DNA of 64,000 bases. Origin: Neobacillus niacini (GTDB lineage: Bacteria; Bacillota; Bacilli; Bacillales; Cytobacillaceae). The stretch lies in the NCBI RefSeq assembly GCF_000759675.1, contig NZ_BAWM01000086.1, positions 68,828 through 132,827 of the forward strand, given 5' to 3'. Positions within the stretch are counted from its first letter, which is position 1, and the number at the start of each line of letters is the position of its first letter. A program made the position numbers and the translations under genes. The notes beneath the pieces are model-generated. The model was not told where the DNA came from, made no database searches, and saw only the letters and a list, made by a program, of their open reading frames with translations. Of the stretch, positions 42,114-50,266 are shown in pieces.

Positions 42114-43244
42114 TTAATTAGCATAATAGTTCTGCGTATAGTAAGGCTGTGATTTATCATTAAAGGCGACACCTACACCTAGGAACTCATAATCTTGGCG
42201 AAGAATATTTTCACGATGTCCCAGTGAATTCATTAATCCTTCGTGGGCGAAAATACTGCTTAATTGCCCATAAGCCAAGTTTTCTCCAGCTGTATGAAAA
42301 GCAATTTCATCCTCTTTCATTCGGTCAAATGGTGTCTGTCCTTCAAGATTTTTATGGTCGAAATAATCATTCTCCGCCATATCGGCACTATGTTCTCGAG
42401 CCGTTTCTCTAACATGGTCATCCCATGTTAGGATAGGGAGCTGATGATTAACTCGTGCAGCATTAGTTAAATCAAACATTTGATATTCAAAGCCTTCTTT
42501 TAAGGTTGGCGTTGCTTCCGTATAAAAATCTTTTTTGTTCTCTTCTAACGTTTTGCTAACGATTTGTATGGCTGTTACGGTATTGTTCTCATGCTTATCA
42601 TAAAATATGGTCACATAAGTGTCATCCAGCAAAAATAGATCATTGTCATTATCCTCTTGCAACTGATAAATTACCAATCCCTTTTGGACTTTCGTGATTG
42701 GTTCGCCGAGAATACTACGAACACTTTCTTTTGACGAACTGCCAATTTTAATTCCATTGGTGGATGCTAACAAATCTTGGTTCGTATATAAACCGGCAGC
42801 TTGGTCATTTTTATCATACATGACCATAAAAAAATCATGGTAATTCTCATGATAAGCATGCCAATTTTCCCCATATTCATTGAGCGAAATCCGTTTTGCT
42901 ACCCCTAAATTATGCTCAATGTCAGCCTTGGCATTCCCAAGCTCGACATTATGGATGGAAAAAGTTTGTTCAGAAGGAGGTGTTAACTCTACTTTTTCCT
43001 GCGGTCCATCCTTGGATTTTTCTTGCGTCTGCTGTATTTCATCTATTTGAAAGCCAAGCTGCTTCAACAACTGCTGGACCTCATCATATAAAACACTAAT
43101 CGTTTCTGGTACTTCCAGATTTTCTTTTAACGACGAAACAAAATTAGCATGGATATTTGAATTATCCAACTGTTTTGCAATAAAAGGCCATGAAATATAT
43201 AGTATAAATAATAATGCGATTAATCTAAGAAAACGAAACATCAT
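42114..43244 (-). CDS. CAP-domain surface protein (YlbC-like)
   Basis: 376 aa. An N-terminal signal/anchor helix (FLRLIALLFILYISWPF) is followed by a linker (20-100) and a CAP-associated domain (about 105-245, NVELGNAKADIEHNLG onward). The C-terminal CAP/SCP domain (about 255-376) carries the typical LTNAARVNHQLPILTWDDHV, AREHSADMAENDYFDH (His), GENLAYG and SLGHRENILRQDYEFLGVGVA motifs. The protein is outside the membrane. CAP proteins of this kind in Bacillus are linked to envelope and spore functions. Two ATGs are adjacent at the start; either fits the GGAGG site. Confidence 0.88.
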   Translation of the reverse strand: MMFRFLRLIALLFILYISWPFIAKQLDNSNIHANFVSSLKENLEVPETISVLYDEVQQLLKQLGFQIDEIQQTQEKSKDGPQEKVELTPPSEQTFSIHNVELGNAKADIEHNLGVAKRISLNEYGENWHAYHENYHDFFMVMYDKNDQAAGLYTNQDLLASTNGIKIGSSSKESVRSILGEPITKVQKGLVIYQLQEDNDNDLFLLDDTYVTIFYDKHENNTVTAIQIVSKTLEENKKDFYTEATPTLKEGFEYQMFDLTNAARVNHQLPILTWDDHVRETAREHSADMAENDYFDHKNLEGQTPFDRMKEDEIAFHTAGENLAYGQLSSIFAHEGLMNSLGHRENILRQDYEFLGVGVAFNDKSQPYYTQNYYAN

Positions 43245-43340
43245 CTTTCCTCCAATTCTATTAGGAGTATAGCCAATTTCGAAAAAAAGTAAAATAAATT
43301 AGTCCTGAAATCAAATTATATCTTTGTTATTTTAATATAT

Positions 43341-43440
43341 CTGCGATAATCAGAAAATATCTGCGTTAAATGAAATATATCTGAGGTAACCGGAATTTAT
43401 ATGCGTTAAATCAACTATATCTGCGTTGCTCCAAAATGGA
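43341..43440. repeat. Five tandem 20-bp repeats (CTGCGTTAAAT-type)
   Basis: Units start at exactly 20-bp steps: 43341, 43361, 43381, 43401 and 43421. They read CTGCGATAATCAGAAAATAT, CTGCGTTAAATGAAATATAT, CTGAGGTAACCGGAATTTAT, ATGCGTTAAATCAACTATAT and CTGCGTTGCTCCAAAATGGA. The last blends into the terminator of the RNase J gene. The array lies upstream of the CAP-protein gene. Confidence 0.75.
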
Positions 43441-43477
43441 AATGTCAGGCACTATACCACGTGCCTGACATTTCCAT
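43436..43477. terminator. Terminator after the RNase J paralogue
   Basis: ATGGAAATGTCAGGCAC and GTGCCTGACATTTCCAT form a perfect 17-bp stem with an 8-base loop, right after the gene on the minus strand. Confidence 0.8.
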
Positions 43478-43486
43478 TTACGCTAA

Positions 43487-45154
43487 TTAAATTTCAAGGA
43501 TAATCGGTAGGATCATCGGTTTTCTCTTTGTATGCTTGAACAAATACTGTCCGACAGATTTTTTAATATTTTGCTTCATGACATTCCACTGCCGGATATT
43601 ATCTGCTTCTAATTCAAGAATCACTTTCTTAACAAGTCGGTTAATTTCTCTTAACAGATCCTCGGATTCCTTTACATAAACGAATCCACGTGTAATGGTG
43701 TCAGGTCCTTGGATGATTTTTCGATCGGATTTACTGATGGTTAACACAATAACGAGCATTCCATCTTCAGATAGCTGTCTCCGGTCTCGCAATACAATTT
43801 CCCCGACATCCCCAACGCTAATTCCATCTACATACGTGTCTCCAGCTGGAATATGTCGTGTTTGACGAGCAACTGAATTTTCAATATCAACCACATCACC
43901 ATTTTTTATAATGAAGGTGTTTCCTTTTTCTACCCCAACAGATTCAGCTAATTGCTTGTGATGATAAAGCATTCTATATTCACCATGAATCGGAATAAAA
44001 TAGGTTGGCTTCATTAACGTAAGCATGAGTTTTAAGTCTTCCTGGTAGCCATGACCAGAAACATGCATACCGGTTGAGCTGCCAGAGCCATAAATGACTT
44101 TAGCACCAAGCTGAAATAAGTTGTCGATGATCCGAGAAACATCCTTCTCATTACCTGGAATAGGCGACGCCGCTAAAATAACGGTATCCCCAGGGTAAAT
44201 CGTGGCATCCCGATAATTCCCTGTTGATAATCGTGCAAGGGCGGCATTGGGCTCTCCCTGACTTCCGGTACACAGAATCACTATCCTTTCAGGAGGAAAC
44301 TGTTCGATTTCATTTGCACTGATGAGCATTCCTTCAGGAACATTTAAATAGCCCCGTTCTAGTGCAACATCAACCACATTTACCATACTTCGTCCAAGTA
44401 AGGCAAGCTTTCGATTTGTCTTCATAGCTGCCTCAACGACCTGTTGAACACGGCTAACGTTCGACGCGAAGGTAGATAGGATGATTTTTCCGTCTGCTTT
44501 AACGAATGCCTCAACTAAATGGTCACCCACCATTTGCTCGGATGGAGACAGGCCTCTTCTTTCAGCATTGGTACTTTCGGAGATTAAGGCAATAACACCT
44601 TGTCTGCCAATCTCAGCCATTTTATGAATATCGCAATAATCATTGTTTGCGGGCGTTAAATCAAATTTGAAGTCTCCGGTATGTACGACATTGCCTTCAG
44701 GTGTGTGAAAAACTATACCAAGACAATCAGGAATACTATGACTCACTTTGAAAAAGGAAACACCTATTTCGCCAAGTTCAAGAGTGGACTCCGAATTTAT
44801 GGTTATAAGCTCAGTATCCCGAAGAAGGCGATGCTCTTCTAACTTTAATTCAATTAGTCCTAATGTAAAACGAGTAGCATAAATCGGTACATTTAATCTT
44901 TTTAAAAAGAAAGGAATACCGCCAATATGATCTTCATGCCCATGTGTCACAATCATCGCACGAATTTTATTCTGATTTTCCTCTAAATAACTCATATCTG
45001 GGATAATCAGGTCAATTCCCATTAAACTCTCGTCAGGAAATTTACCGCCGCAATCTATAATTAAGATATCGTCTCCATATTCAATCACATACATGTTCTT
45101 ACCGATCTCATTGATTCCGCCTAAAGCGAAAATAGATAACTGTTTCGTTTTCAA
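43487..45154 (-). CDS. Ribonuclease J family protein
   Basis: 555 aa, the exact length of B. subtilis RNase J1 and J2. The beta-lactamase-fold metal site HGHEDH (71-76) is complete, with TGDFKFD, SGHG and HGEYRM for the remaining ligands and the beta-CASP domain. The C-terminus KHTKRKPMILPIILEI is the J-type end. J enzymes degrade and process RNA from the 5' end or endonucleolytically. The active site follows J1 rather than J2, which has HGHDEN. However, rnjA normally follows the small gene rpoY (ykzG), which is absent, so this might be a third J paralogue. Confidence 0.93.
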   Translation of the reverse strand: MKTKQLSIFALGGINEIGKNMYVIEYGDDILIIDCGGKFPDESLMGIDLIIPDMSYLEENQNKIRAMIVTHGHEDHIGGIPFFLKRLNVPIYATRFTLGLIELKLEEHRLLRDTELITINSESTLELGEIGVSFFKVSHSIPDCLGIVFHTPEGNVVHTGDFKFDLTPANNDYCDIHKMAEIGRQGVIALISESTNAERRGLSPSEQMVGDHLVEAFVKADGKIILSTFASNVSRVQQVVEAAMKTNRKLALLGRSMVNVVDVALERGYLNVPEGMLISANEIEQFPPERIVILCTGSQGEPNAALARLSTGNYRDATIYPGDTVILAASPIPGNEKDVSRIIDNLFQLGAKVIYGSGSSTGMHVSGHGYQEDLKLMLTLMKPTYFIPIHGEYRMLYHHKQLAESVGVEKGNTFIIKNGDVVDIENSVARQTRHIPAGDTYVDGISVGDVGEIVLRDRRQLSEDGMLVIVLTISKSDRKIIQGPDTITRGFVYVKESEDLLREINRLVKKVILELEADNIRQWNVMKQNIKKSVGQYLFKHTKRKPMILPIILEI

Positions 45155-45269
45155 CGTTTATTCCTCCTGAATACATGTAGATGGTTTTATTATTCCCCTG
45201 AATAAGGTGAGTATGTTTGAGTCAGTAATTTTATTTGAATAGACATTTTGAAATTTTTAAAAAAATATA

Positions 45270-45298
45270 TTGATTTTTGGAAAAAGAACAATTATGAT
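45270..45298 (+). promoter_or_regulatory. Promoter of the rrf2 sulfur unit
   Basis: TTGATT, a 17-bp spacer and TATGAT. Confidence 0.65.
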
Positions 45299-45304
45299 AT
45301 GATT

Positions 45305-45335
45305 TATAGTAATCCTATAAAGTTAATCGGAATTA
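45305..45335. promoter_or_regulatory. Candidate Rrf2/CymR-type operator
   Basis: TAATCC (about 45310) and GGAATTA (about 45329) are inverted around an A/T-rich centre, like CymR boxes. It sits just downstream of the -10, at the expected transcription start, as for autorepression. Confidence 0.4.
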
Positions 45336-45431
45336 AGAAAACCATTTCCATTTTGATCTCCAAGACCACTATGGAGCATTTTTATCAGCGAATGTTGACT
45401 GAATTACTCAACATTAATTAGGAGGTCTAAA

Positions 45432-45914
45432 ATGAAGGTATCAAGCAAGGGGGAATATGCACTAAGAGCTTTGATTCTACTAGGAAACCATAAAGGAAAA
45501 GTACTCGGCATTCAGGAAATATCTGAAAAAACCCTTGTCAGTATTCATTACCTGGAACAGATCCTTCTACAATTAAAAAAACTGGGTTATGTGGTCAGTA
45601 AACGTGGTGCAAAAGGTGGTTACTTGCTTCAAAAAGAACCTGAAGATATTAATATCGGTGAAGTGATCCGTGAATTAGAGGGACCTTTATCACCAATGAG
45701 CTGTGCCTCAATCACAAAATACGAACCATGTGCATTAGAGGGGGGATGTCAACTAAAGCCGTTGTGGTCTTTAGTTCGTGATACTATTGCATTTGTTTTG
45801 GAACGAACAACATTGGAGGATTTACTATCGAACCGAATTACCAAGCTAGAAGGAGAGGATTTCTTTGACATTAAAAAAGCAACTGGATCAACAGGTGATG
45901 GAAAAAATAGCTAG
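45432..45914 (+). CDS. Rrf2-family regulator with three-cysteine cluster (IscR/CymR-like)
   Basis: 160 aa. The winged-helix domain is standard for Rrf2: KVSSKGEYALRALI at the start, VSIHYLEQILLQLKKLGYVVSKRGAKGGY as recognition helix and wing. The cysteines Cys91, Cys100 and Cys106 (MSCASITKYEPCALEGGC) are placed like the [2Fe-2S] ligands of IscR and are absent from CymR, the Bacillus sulfur regulator. It is followed by a YezD-like gene and the sulfate importer, so it probably controls sulfate uptake in answer to an Fe-S or sulfur signal. The last 50 bp overlap the next gene. Confidence 0.9.
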   Translation: MKVSSKGEYALRALILLGNHKGKVLGIQEISEKTLVSIHYLEQILLQLKKLGYVVSKRGAKGGYLLQKEPEDINIGEVIRELEGPLSPMSCASITKYEPCALEGGCQLKPLWSLVRDTIAFVLERTTLEDLLSNRITKLEGEDFFDIKKATGSTGDGKNS

Positions 45915-46059
45915 TTTGCTAGAAGGATTAGAATTTGGAACGGTTCAAATTACGGTTCATGATTCTCAAATCACTCAAATTGATCGCTTAGAAAAGCATC
46001 GGCTTCCATTACAGAGTAAAACAAGTGCGCCATCAAAACAAATCAAAAGTAGGTTATAA
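45865..46059 (+). CDS. YezD-like small protein (DUF2292)
   Basis: 64 aa. It starts at TTG 45865 with AAGGAGAGG 6-7 bases before it, and overlaps the end of the Rrf2 gene by 50 bp in a different frame. EGLEFGTVQITVHDSQITQIDRLEKHR is the core of DUF2292 proteins, which are often coded next to sulfur assimilation genes; the cellular role is unknown. The tight overlap suggests coupled translation with the regulator. A hairpin terminator follows, before the cys genes. Confidence 0.8.
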   Translation: MTLKKQLDQQVMEKIASLLEGLEFGTVQITVHDSQITQIDRLEKHRLPLQSKTSAPSKQIKSRL

Positions 46060-46090
46060 AAAATGAATAATTGCCGATCGGACACCCGAA

Positions 46091-46148
46091 GGCCCTGTAG
46101 TTTCTCGTACATAATTATGTACGTTAATTAAACTATTGGGCTTTTTTT
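46091..46148 (+). terminator. Terminator or attenuator before cysP
   Basis: GGCCCTGTAGTTT and AAACTATTGGGCT pair around a perfect inner palindrome, GTACATAATTATGTAC, and a T-run follows. It would separate the regulator from the importer or make read-through adjustable. Confidence 0.75.
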
Positions 46149-46188
46149 AATGGAAAAGCCTAGCAAATACACTAAAAGAGGAGATATT

Positions 46189-47250
46189 ATGATGAATAAA
46201 AAAATTTGGATTACACTATTTTCCCTAACTTTACTGTTATGGGTTGCTGGGTGCTCGAATCAAAGCGCAACAAAGGAGAAAGAATCTGAGTCGGCTGGGA
46301 CTGATGAAACCGTAAAAAAAGAAATTGAGCTTTTAAATGTATCGTATGATCCAACAAGAGAATTTTATGAAGAATTCAACTCAAGTTTTGCAGCCTATTG
46401 GGAAAAAGAAAAAGGACAAAAAGTTACCATTAACCAATCACATGGAGGTTCTGGTAAGCAGTCCCGCTCCGTCATTGATGGTCTAGAAGCGGATATAGTA
46501 ACGTTGGCACTAGCCTATGATATCGATGTAATCGCTGAAGCAGGGAAGCTTCCAGAGAATTGGCAAGAAAGACTAGATAACAACAGCTCACCTTACACAT
46601 CAACCATTGTATTTCTTGTTCGTAAGGGCAACCCAAAAGGGATTAAAGACTGGAATGATCTCGTGAAAACAGACGTTTCCGTGATCACTCCAAATCCTAA
46701 AACATCAGGAGGTGCGAGATGGAATTACCTTGCTGCCTGGGGATATGCCTTAGAACAAAATGACGGAGACGAAGCGAAGGCAAAAGAGTTTGTAACCAAA
46801 CTCTTTAAGAATGTACCTGTTCTAGATTCTGGAGCACGCGGCTCTACCACAACGTTCGTCGAAAGAGGCATAGGGGATGTATTAATTGCATGGGAAAATG
46901 AAGCATTCTTAGCCTTAAATGAGTTAGGAAAGGATGAATTTGAAATTGTCGTCCCTTCCATCAGTATTCTTGCTGAACCGCCTGTTACTGTTGTGGATGA
47001 AACGGCAAAGAAACATGGAACTGAGGAAGTGGCGAAAGCGTATTTAGACTATTTGTATACAGAGGAAGGTCAGGAAATAGCTGCAAAGAACTATTACCGC
47101 CCACGTTCTGAAGAGGTAGCCAAAAAGTACTCTGAGCAGTTCCCTGAAATTAACCTATTTACCATTGATGAGGTTTTTGACGGATGGAAAAATGCGCAAA
47201 AGACACATTTTGACGATGGCGGAGTCTTTGATGAAATATACAAACCGTAA
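46189..47250 (+). CDS. cysP: Sulfate/thiosulfate ABC transporter, substrate-binding lipoprotein
   Basis: 353 aa from ATG 46189, behind AGAGGAG; the longer frame start at 46150 lies in the terminator T-run. The signal peptide ends in a lipobox (LLLWVAGCS), so the mature protein is lipid-anchored outside the cell. LLNVSYDPTREFYEEFN at the N-terminus and ARWNYLAAWGYAL plus DVLIAWENEAFLALNE are marks of the CysP/Sbp family. Ligands such as the segment SHGGSGKQ contact the sulfate. It feeds the permeases encoded next. Confidence 0.94.
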   Translation: MMNKKIWITLFSLTLLLWVAGCSNQSATKEKESESAGTDETVKKEIELLNVSYDPTREFYEEFNSSFAAYWEKEKGQKVTINQSHGGSGKQSRSVIDGLEADIVTLALAYDIDVIAEAGKLPENWQERLDNNSSPYTSTIVFLVRKGNPKGIKDWNDLVKTDVSVITPNPKTSGGARWNYLAAWGYALEQNDGDEAKAKEFVTKLFKNVPVLDSGARGSTTTFVERGIGDVLIAWENEAFLALNELGKDEFEIVVPSISILAEPPVTVVDETAKKHGTEEVAKAYLDYLYTEEGQEIAAKNYYRPRSEEVAKKYSEQFPEINLFTIDEVFDGWKNAQKTHFDDGGVFDEIYKP

Positions 47251-47271
47251 GGTATAAAGGAGAGTATTGAG

Positions 47272-48108
47272 GTGTCTAATAAGAGAAAGCAACATCGGGT
47301 TTTGCCGGGATTTGGACTATCAATGGGGTACACACTAATTTATCTTAGCCTGATTATCTTGATACCGATTGCCGTTCTGTTTTTAAAAGCGACGACGATC
47401 AGCCTGGCAGAATTTTGGGAGACTGTCACCGAGACAAGAGTCGTTGCTTCCTATAAATTGACGATCTATACATCGTTCATTGCTGCATTTGTAAATGCGA
47501 TTTTTGGGACGCTGATCGCCTGGGTTTTGGTAAGGTACGAGTTTTATGGAAAACGAATCATTGACGCACTGGTTGATTTGCCCTTCGCTCTTCCAACCGC
47601 GGTGGCTGGAATCGCGCTTACCACTATCTATGCTCCAAATGGATGGATCGGGCAATACTTTGAATCAATCGGGATAAAAGTCGCATATACACCACTTGGG
47701 ATCATGATTGCCTTAACTTTTATCGGACTTCCCTTTGTCGTCCGATCTGTCCAGCCGGTATTGCAAGATTTGGATCAGCAATATGAAGAGGCTGCTGCTA
47801 CACTTGGTGCCAATTCTCTGCAGATTTTTGTCAAAATTATCTTTCCAGCTATTTTCCCAGCCATCTTAACAGGCTTTGCCCTTGCTTTTGCAAGGGCTTT
47901 GGGCGAATATGGTTCCGTTGTTTTCATATCAGGGAATATGCCAATGAAAACAGAGATTGTCCCATTGCTAATCATAACGAAATTAGAGCAATTCAATTAT
48001 GCCGGTGCAGCTGCTATCGCAGTTGTTATGCTTGTATTTTCATTCGTTCTATTATTTTTGATAAATTTCTGGCAATGGAAAACAACAAAAAAATATCAAG
48101 TGTGCTAG
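47272..48108 (+). CDS. cysT: Sulfate ABC transporter permease CysT
   Basis: 278 aa from GTG 47272, preceded by GGAG. Six hydrophobic segments; the EAA loop contacting the ATPase reads EEAAATLGANSLQIFVKIIFP, with FARALGEYGSVVFISGN downstream, typical of CysT/CysU. It pairs with CysW, encoded 16 bp downstream, to form the membrane channel of sulfate import. The order P-T-W-A is the usual one. Confidence 0.94.
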   Translation: MSNKRKQHRVLPGFGLSMGYTLIYLSLIILIPIAVLFLKATTISLAEFWETVTETRVVASYKLTIYTSFIAAFVNAIFGTLIAWVLVRYEFYGKRIIDALVDLPFALPTAVAGIALTTIYAPNGWIGQYFESIGIKVAYTPLGIMIALTFIGLPFVVRSVQPVLQDLDQQYEEAAATLGANSLQIFVKIIFPAIFPAILTGFALAFARALGEYGSVVFISGNMPMKTEIVPLLIITKLEQFNYAGAAAIAVVMLVFSFVLLFLINFWQWKTTKKYQVC

Positions 48109-48123
48109 AGGAGATAGGGAAAT

Positions 48124-48978
48124 ATGATGGTTCGAGAAACAACCCTTCATGCCAAGGATGTAAAAACCACTTTCCAGCCAGTTTTGGTAACAAAATGGCT
48201 GCTGATTACGATTGCCATAGGCTTTTTAGGAATATTTATTGTGGTACCGTTAATCGCTGTTTTCTCTGAAGCTTTAAATAAAGGAATTCAGTTATACTTT
48301 GCTGCTTTGACAGAGCCTGATGCCTTATCTGCAATCAACTTAACATTACTTACTGCTGCCATTACAATACCTGTTAACACTCTTTTCGGGGTGTTGGCCG
48401 CTTGGGCGATAGCGAAATTTGAGTTCAGGGGTAAAAATATTTTAATTACGTTAATTGATATCCCGTTTGCTGTTTCTCCCGTTATCGCCGGGCTCGTTTT
48501 TGTTCTCTTGTTCGGATCGCAGGGATTACTTGGACCGTTTCTAGAGGCAAATAATATTAAGATTATTTTTGGAGTACCAGGAATTATTCTAGCTACTATT
48601 TTTGTTACCTTTCCATTTGTAGTTAGAGAATTGCTGCCTATTATGCAGGAACAAGGAACCGAGGAGGAACAGGCTGCGATTACACTAGGAGCAAATGGTT
48701 GGCAAATGTTCTTTCGCGTTACTTTACCCAACATTAAATGGGGTTTGCTGTATGGTGTCATTCTTTGTAATGCACGTGCCATGGGTGAATTCGGAGCGGT
48801 ATCAGTTGTTTCCGGACATATTAGAGGATTAACCAATACCATTCCTCTCCATGTTGAAATATTGTATAACGAATACAATTTTACGGCAGCTTTTGCTGTG
48901 GCTTCCTTACTGGCTCTGCTTGCTTTACTGACATTAATTTTAAAAAGTTTCGTGGAGTGGAAAACAAATAAACACTAA
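48124..48978 (+). CDS. cysW: Sulfate ABC transporter permease CysW
   Basis: 284 aa, homologous to CysT with six helices. The EAA loop is EEQAAITLGANGWQMFFRVTLP, followed by CNARAMGEFGAVSVVSGH. DIPFAVSPVIAGLVFVLLFG corresponds to the conserved CysW helix. It is the second half of the sulfate channel. It ends only 51 bp ahead of the ATPase start. Confidence 0.94.
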   Translation: MMVRETTLHAKDVKTTFQPVLVTKWLLITIAIGFLGIFIVVPLIAVFSEALNKGIQLYFAALTEPDALSAINLTLLTAAITIPVNTLFGVLAAWAIAKFEFRGKNILITLIDIPFAVSPVIAGLVFVLLFGSQGLLGPFLEANNIKIIFGVPGIILATIFVTFPFVVRELLPIMQEQGTEEEQAAITLGANGWQMFFRVTLPNIKWGLLYGVILCNARAMGEFGAVSVVSGHIRGLTNTIPLHVEILYNEYNFTAAFAVASLLALLALLTLILKSFVEWKTNKH

Positions 48979-49029
48979 ATGAGCACTGTCAAAGATAAAT
49001 TGTTTGTCTTTGCATTGGGGGATGTTGAA

Positions 49030-50097
49030 ATGGGGATTACGATCAAGGACGTGTCAAAGGCTTTTGGAACCTTTCAAGCCGTCAAAAATGTCAATCTTGA
49101 TATTCCAACAGGAGATTTTGTTGCCTTATTAGGGCCATCTGGTTCAGGTAAAACGACACTTCTTCGGCTTATAGCAGGGTTGGAGGGATTGGATTCAGGA
49201 GGAATTTACTTCGATGACGTAGATTACACCTACAAAACAATTAAAGAACGGAATGTAGGGTTTGTTTTTCAAAATTATGCCTTATTCAAGCATATGACTA
49301 TATTTGATAATATTGCTTTTGGATTAAAGGTAAGACCACGAAAAACACGACCTTCTAAAAATGAAATTGCCGAAAAAGTAAATGAATTATTGAAGCTCGT
49401 TCAATTAGATCATCTTGCCAATCGTTATCCTTCACAGCTTTCAGGTGGACAAAGACAACGCATTGCATTGGCAAGGGCTCTTGCTGTAGAGCCAGAAGTT
49501 TTACTACTTGACGAACCATTTGGTGCACTAGATGCAAAGGTTCGTCAAGAACTTCGCCATTGGTTAAGAGAAATTCATCAAAAGCTCAACATCACCACTA
49601 TTTTTGTTACCCATGACCAAGAAGAGGCTCTAGAAATGGCTGATACCGTAGTGGTAATGAATAATGGAGAAATTGAACAAATTGGTTCACCTGAAGAGGT
49701 TTATCAGAAGCCTGAAAGCGCATTTGTTTATAGTTTTTTAGGAAGAGTCAACGAATTTCGGGAACCTGAGAGAGTTGGTGAATCGGAGATCATCAGTTAT
49801 ATAAGACCACATGAAATTGTTCTTCGGAAAATTTCACAAGGAAACAGCATCATATCAGAGGTTTCACACATCCATGTGATAGGATCTACGGTAAGGATAG
49901 AATTAAGACGGCATGATACAGGTGATTTATTTGAAGCAGAAATGAGTATTGAACAGTATCAAAATATGAGCCCAGTAAAAAAAGGAGATATCCTTCATGC
50001 TGAGTTTAAAAATATCGTAGTATTTAATTCAGAAAATAAAATAACCCATTTAGCAAACAGTGGTATTAGAAATTCTTTAAAAAGCAAATTAATATAG
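49030..50097 (+). CDS. cysA: Sulfate ABC transporter ATP-binding protein CysA
   Basis: 355 aa from ATG 49030, with GGGGGA ahead; an earlier ATG at 48979 would add 17 residues not found in the family. Walker A is GPSGSGKTT, the Q-loop FVFQNYALFKHMT, the signature LSGGQRQR, Walker B LLLDEPFGALD, and the switch His VTHDQEEA. A C-terminal regulatory domain (about 240-355) is present as in CysA/MalK. It drives sulfate or thiosulfate import. A terminator follows. Confidence 0.94.
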   Translation: MGITIKDVSKAFGTFQAVKNVNLDIPTGDFVALLGPSGSGKTTLLRLIAGLEGLDSGGIYFDDVDYTYKTIKERNVGFVFQNYALFKHMTIFDNIAFGLKVRPRKTRPSKNEIAEKVNELLKLVQLDHLANRYPSQLSGGQRQRIALARALAVEPEVLLLDEPFGALDAKVRQELRHWLREIHQKLNITTIFVTHDQEEALEMADTVVVMNNGEIEQIGSPEEVYQKPESAFVYSFLGRVNEFREPERVGESEIISYIRPHEIVLRKISQGNSIISEVSHIHVIGSTVRIELRRHDTGDLFEAEMSIEQYQNMSPVKKGDILHAEFKNIVVFNSENKITHLANSGIRNSLKSKLI

Positions 50098-50101
50098 AAG
50101 G

Positions 50102-50135
50102 AAAAGGTGCTAGGAGATCCTGGCACCTATTTTAT
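50102..50135 (+). terminator. Terminator of the cys operon
   Basis: AGGTGCTAGGA and TCCTGGCACCT form an 11-bp stem with a G-T pair, followed by TATTTTATTTA. Confidence 0.85.
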
Positions 50136-50266
50136 TTACTCTGACTGCATTATGATTGAAATAAACATATATAAAGCATAAATTAGTAGTAAGAAGCTTT
50201 TTCAACGTGTAAACTAACCAACTAAGTGCTAGAGTTCGTAAAATAAAAAATGGAAGGACAGATAAC

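Noticed and set aside
43341..43440. CRISPR array
   Set aside because: Units are contiguous at 20 bp without spacers and no cas genes are present.
48288..48878. Long antisense frame (196 codons) opposite cysW
   Set aside because: Shadow of the well-supported cysW gene; no start signals or family motifs.
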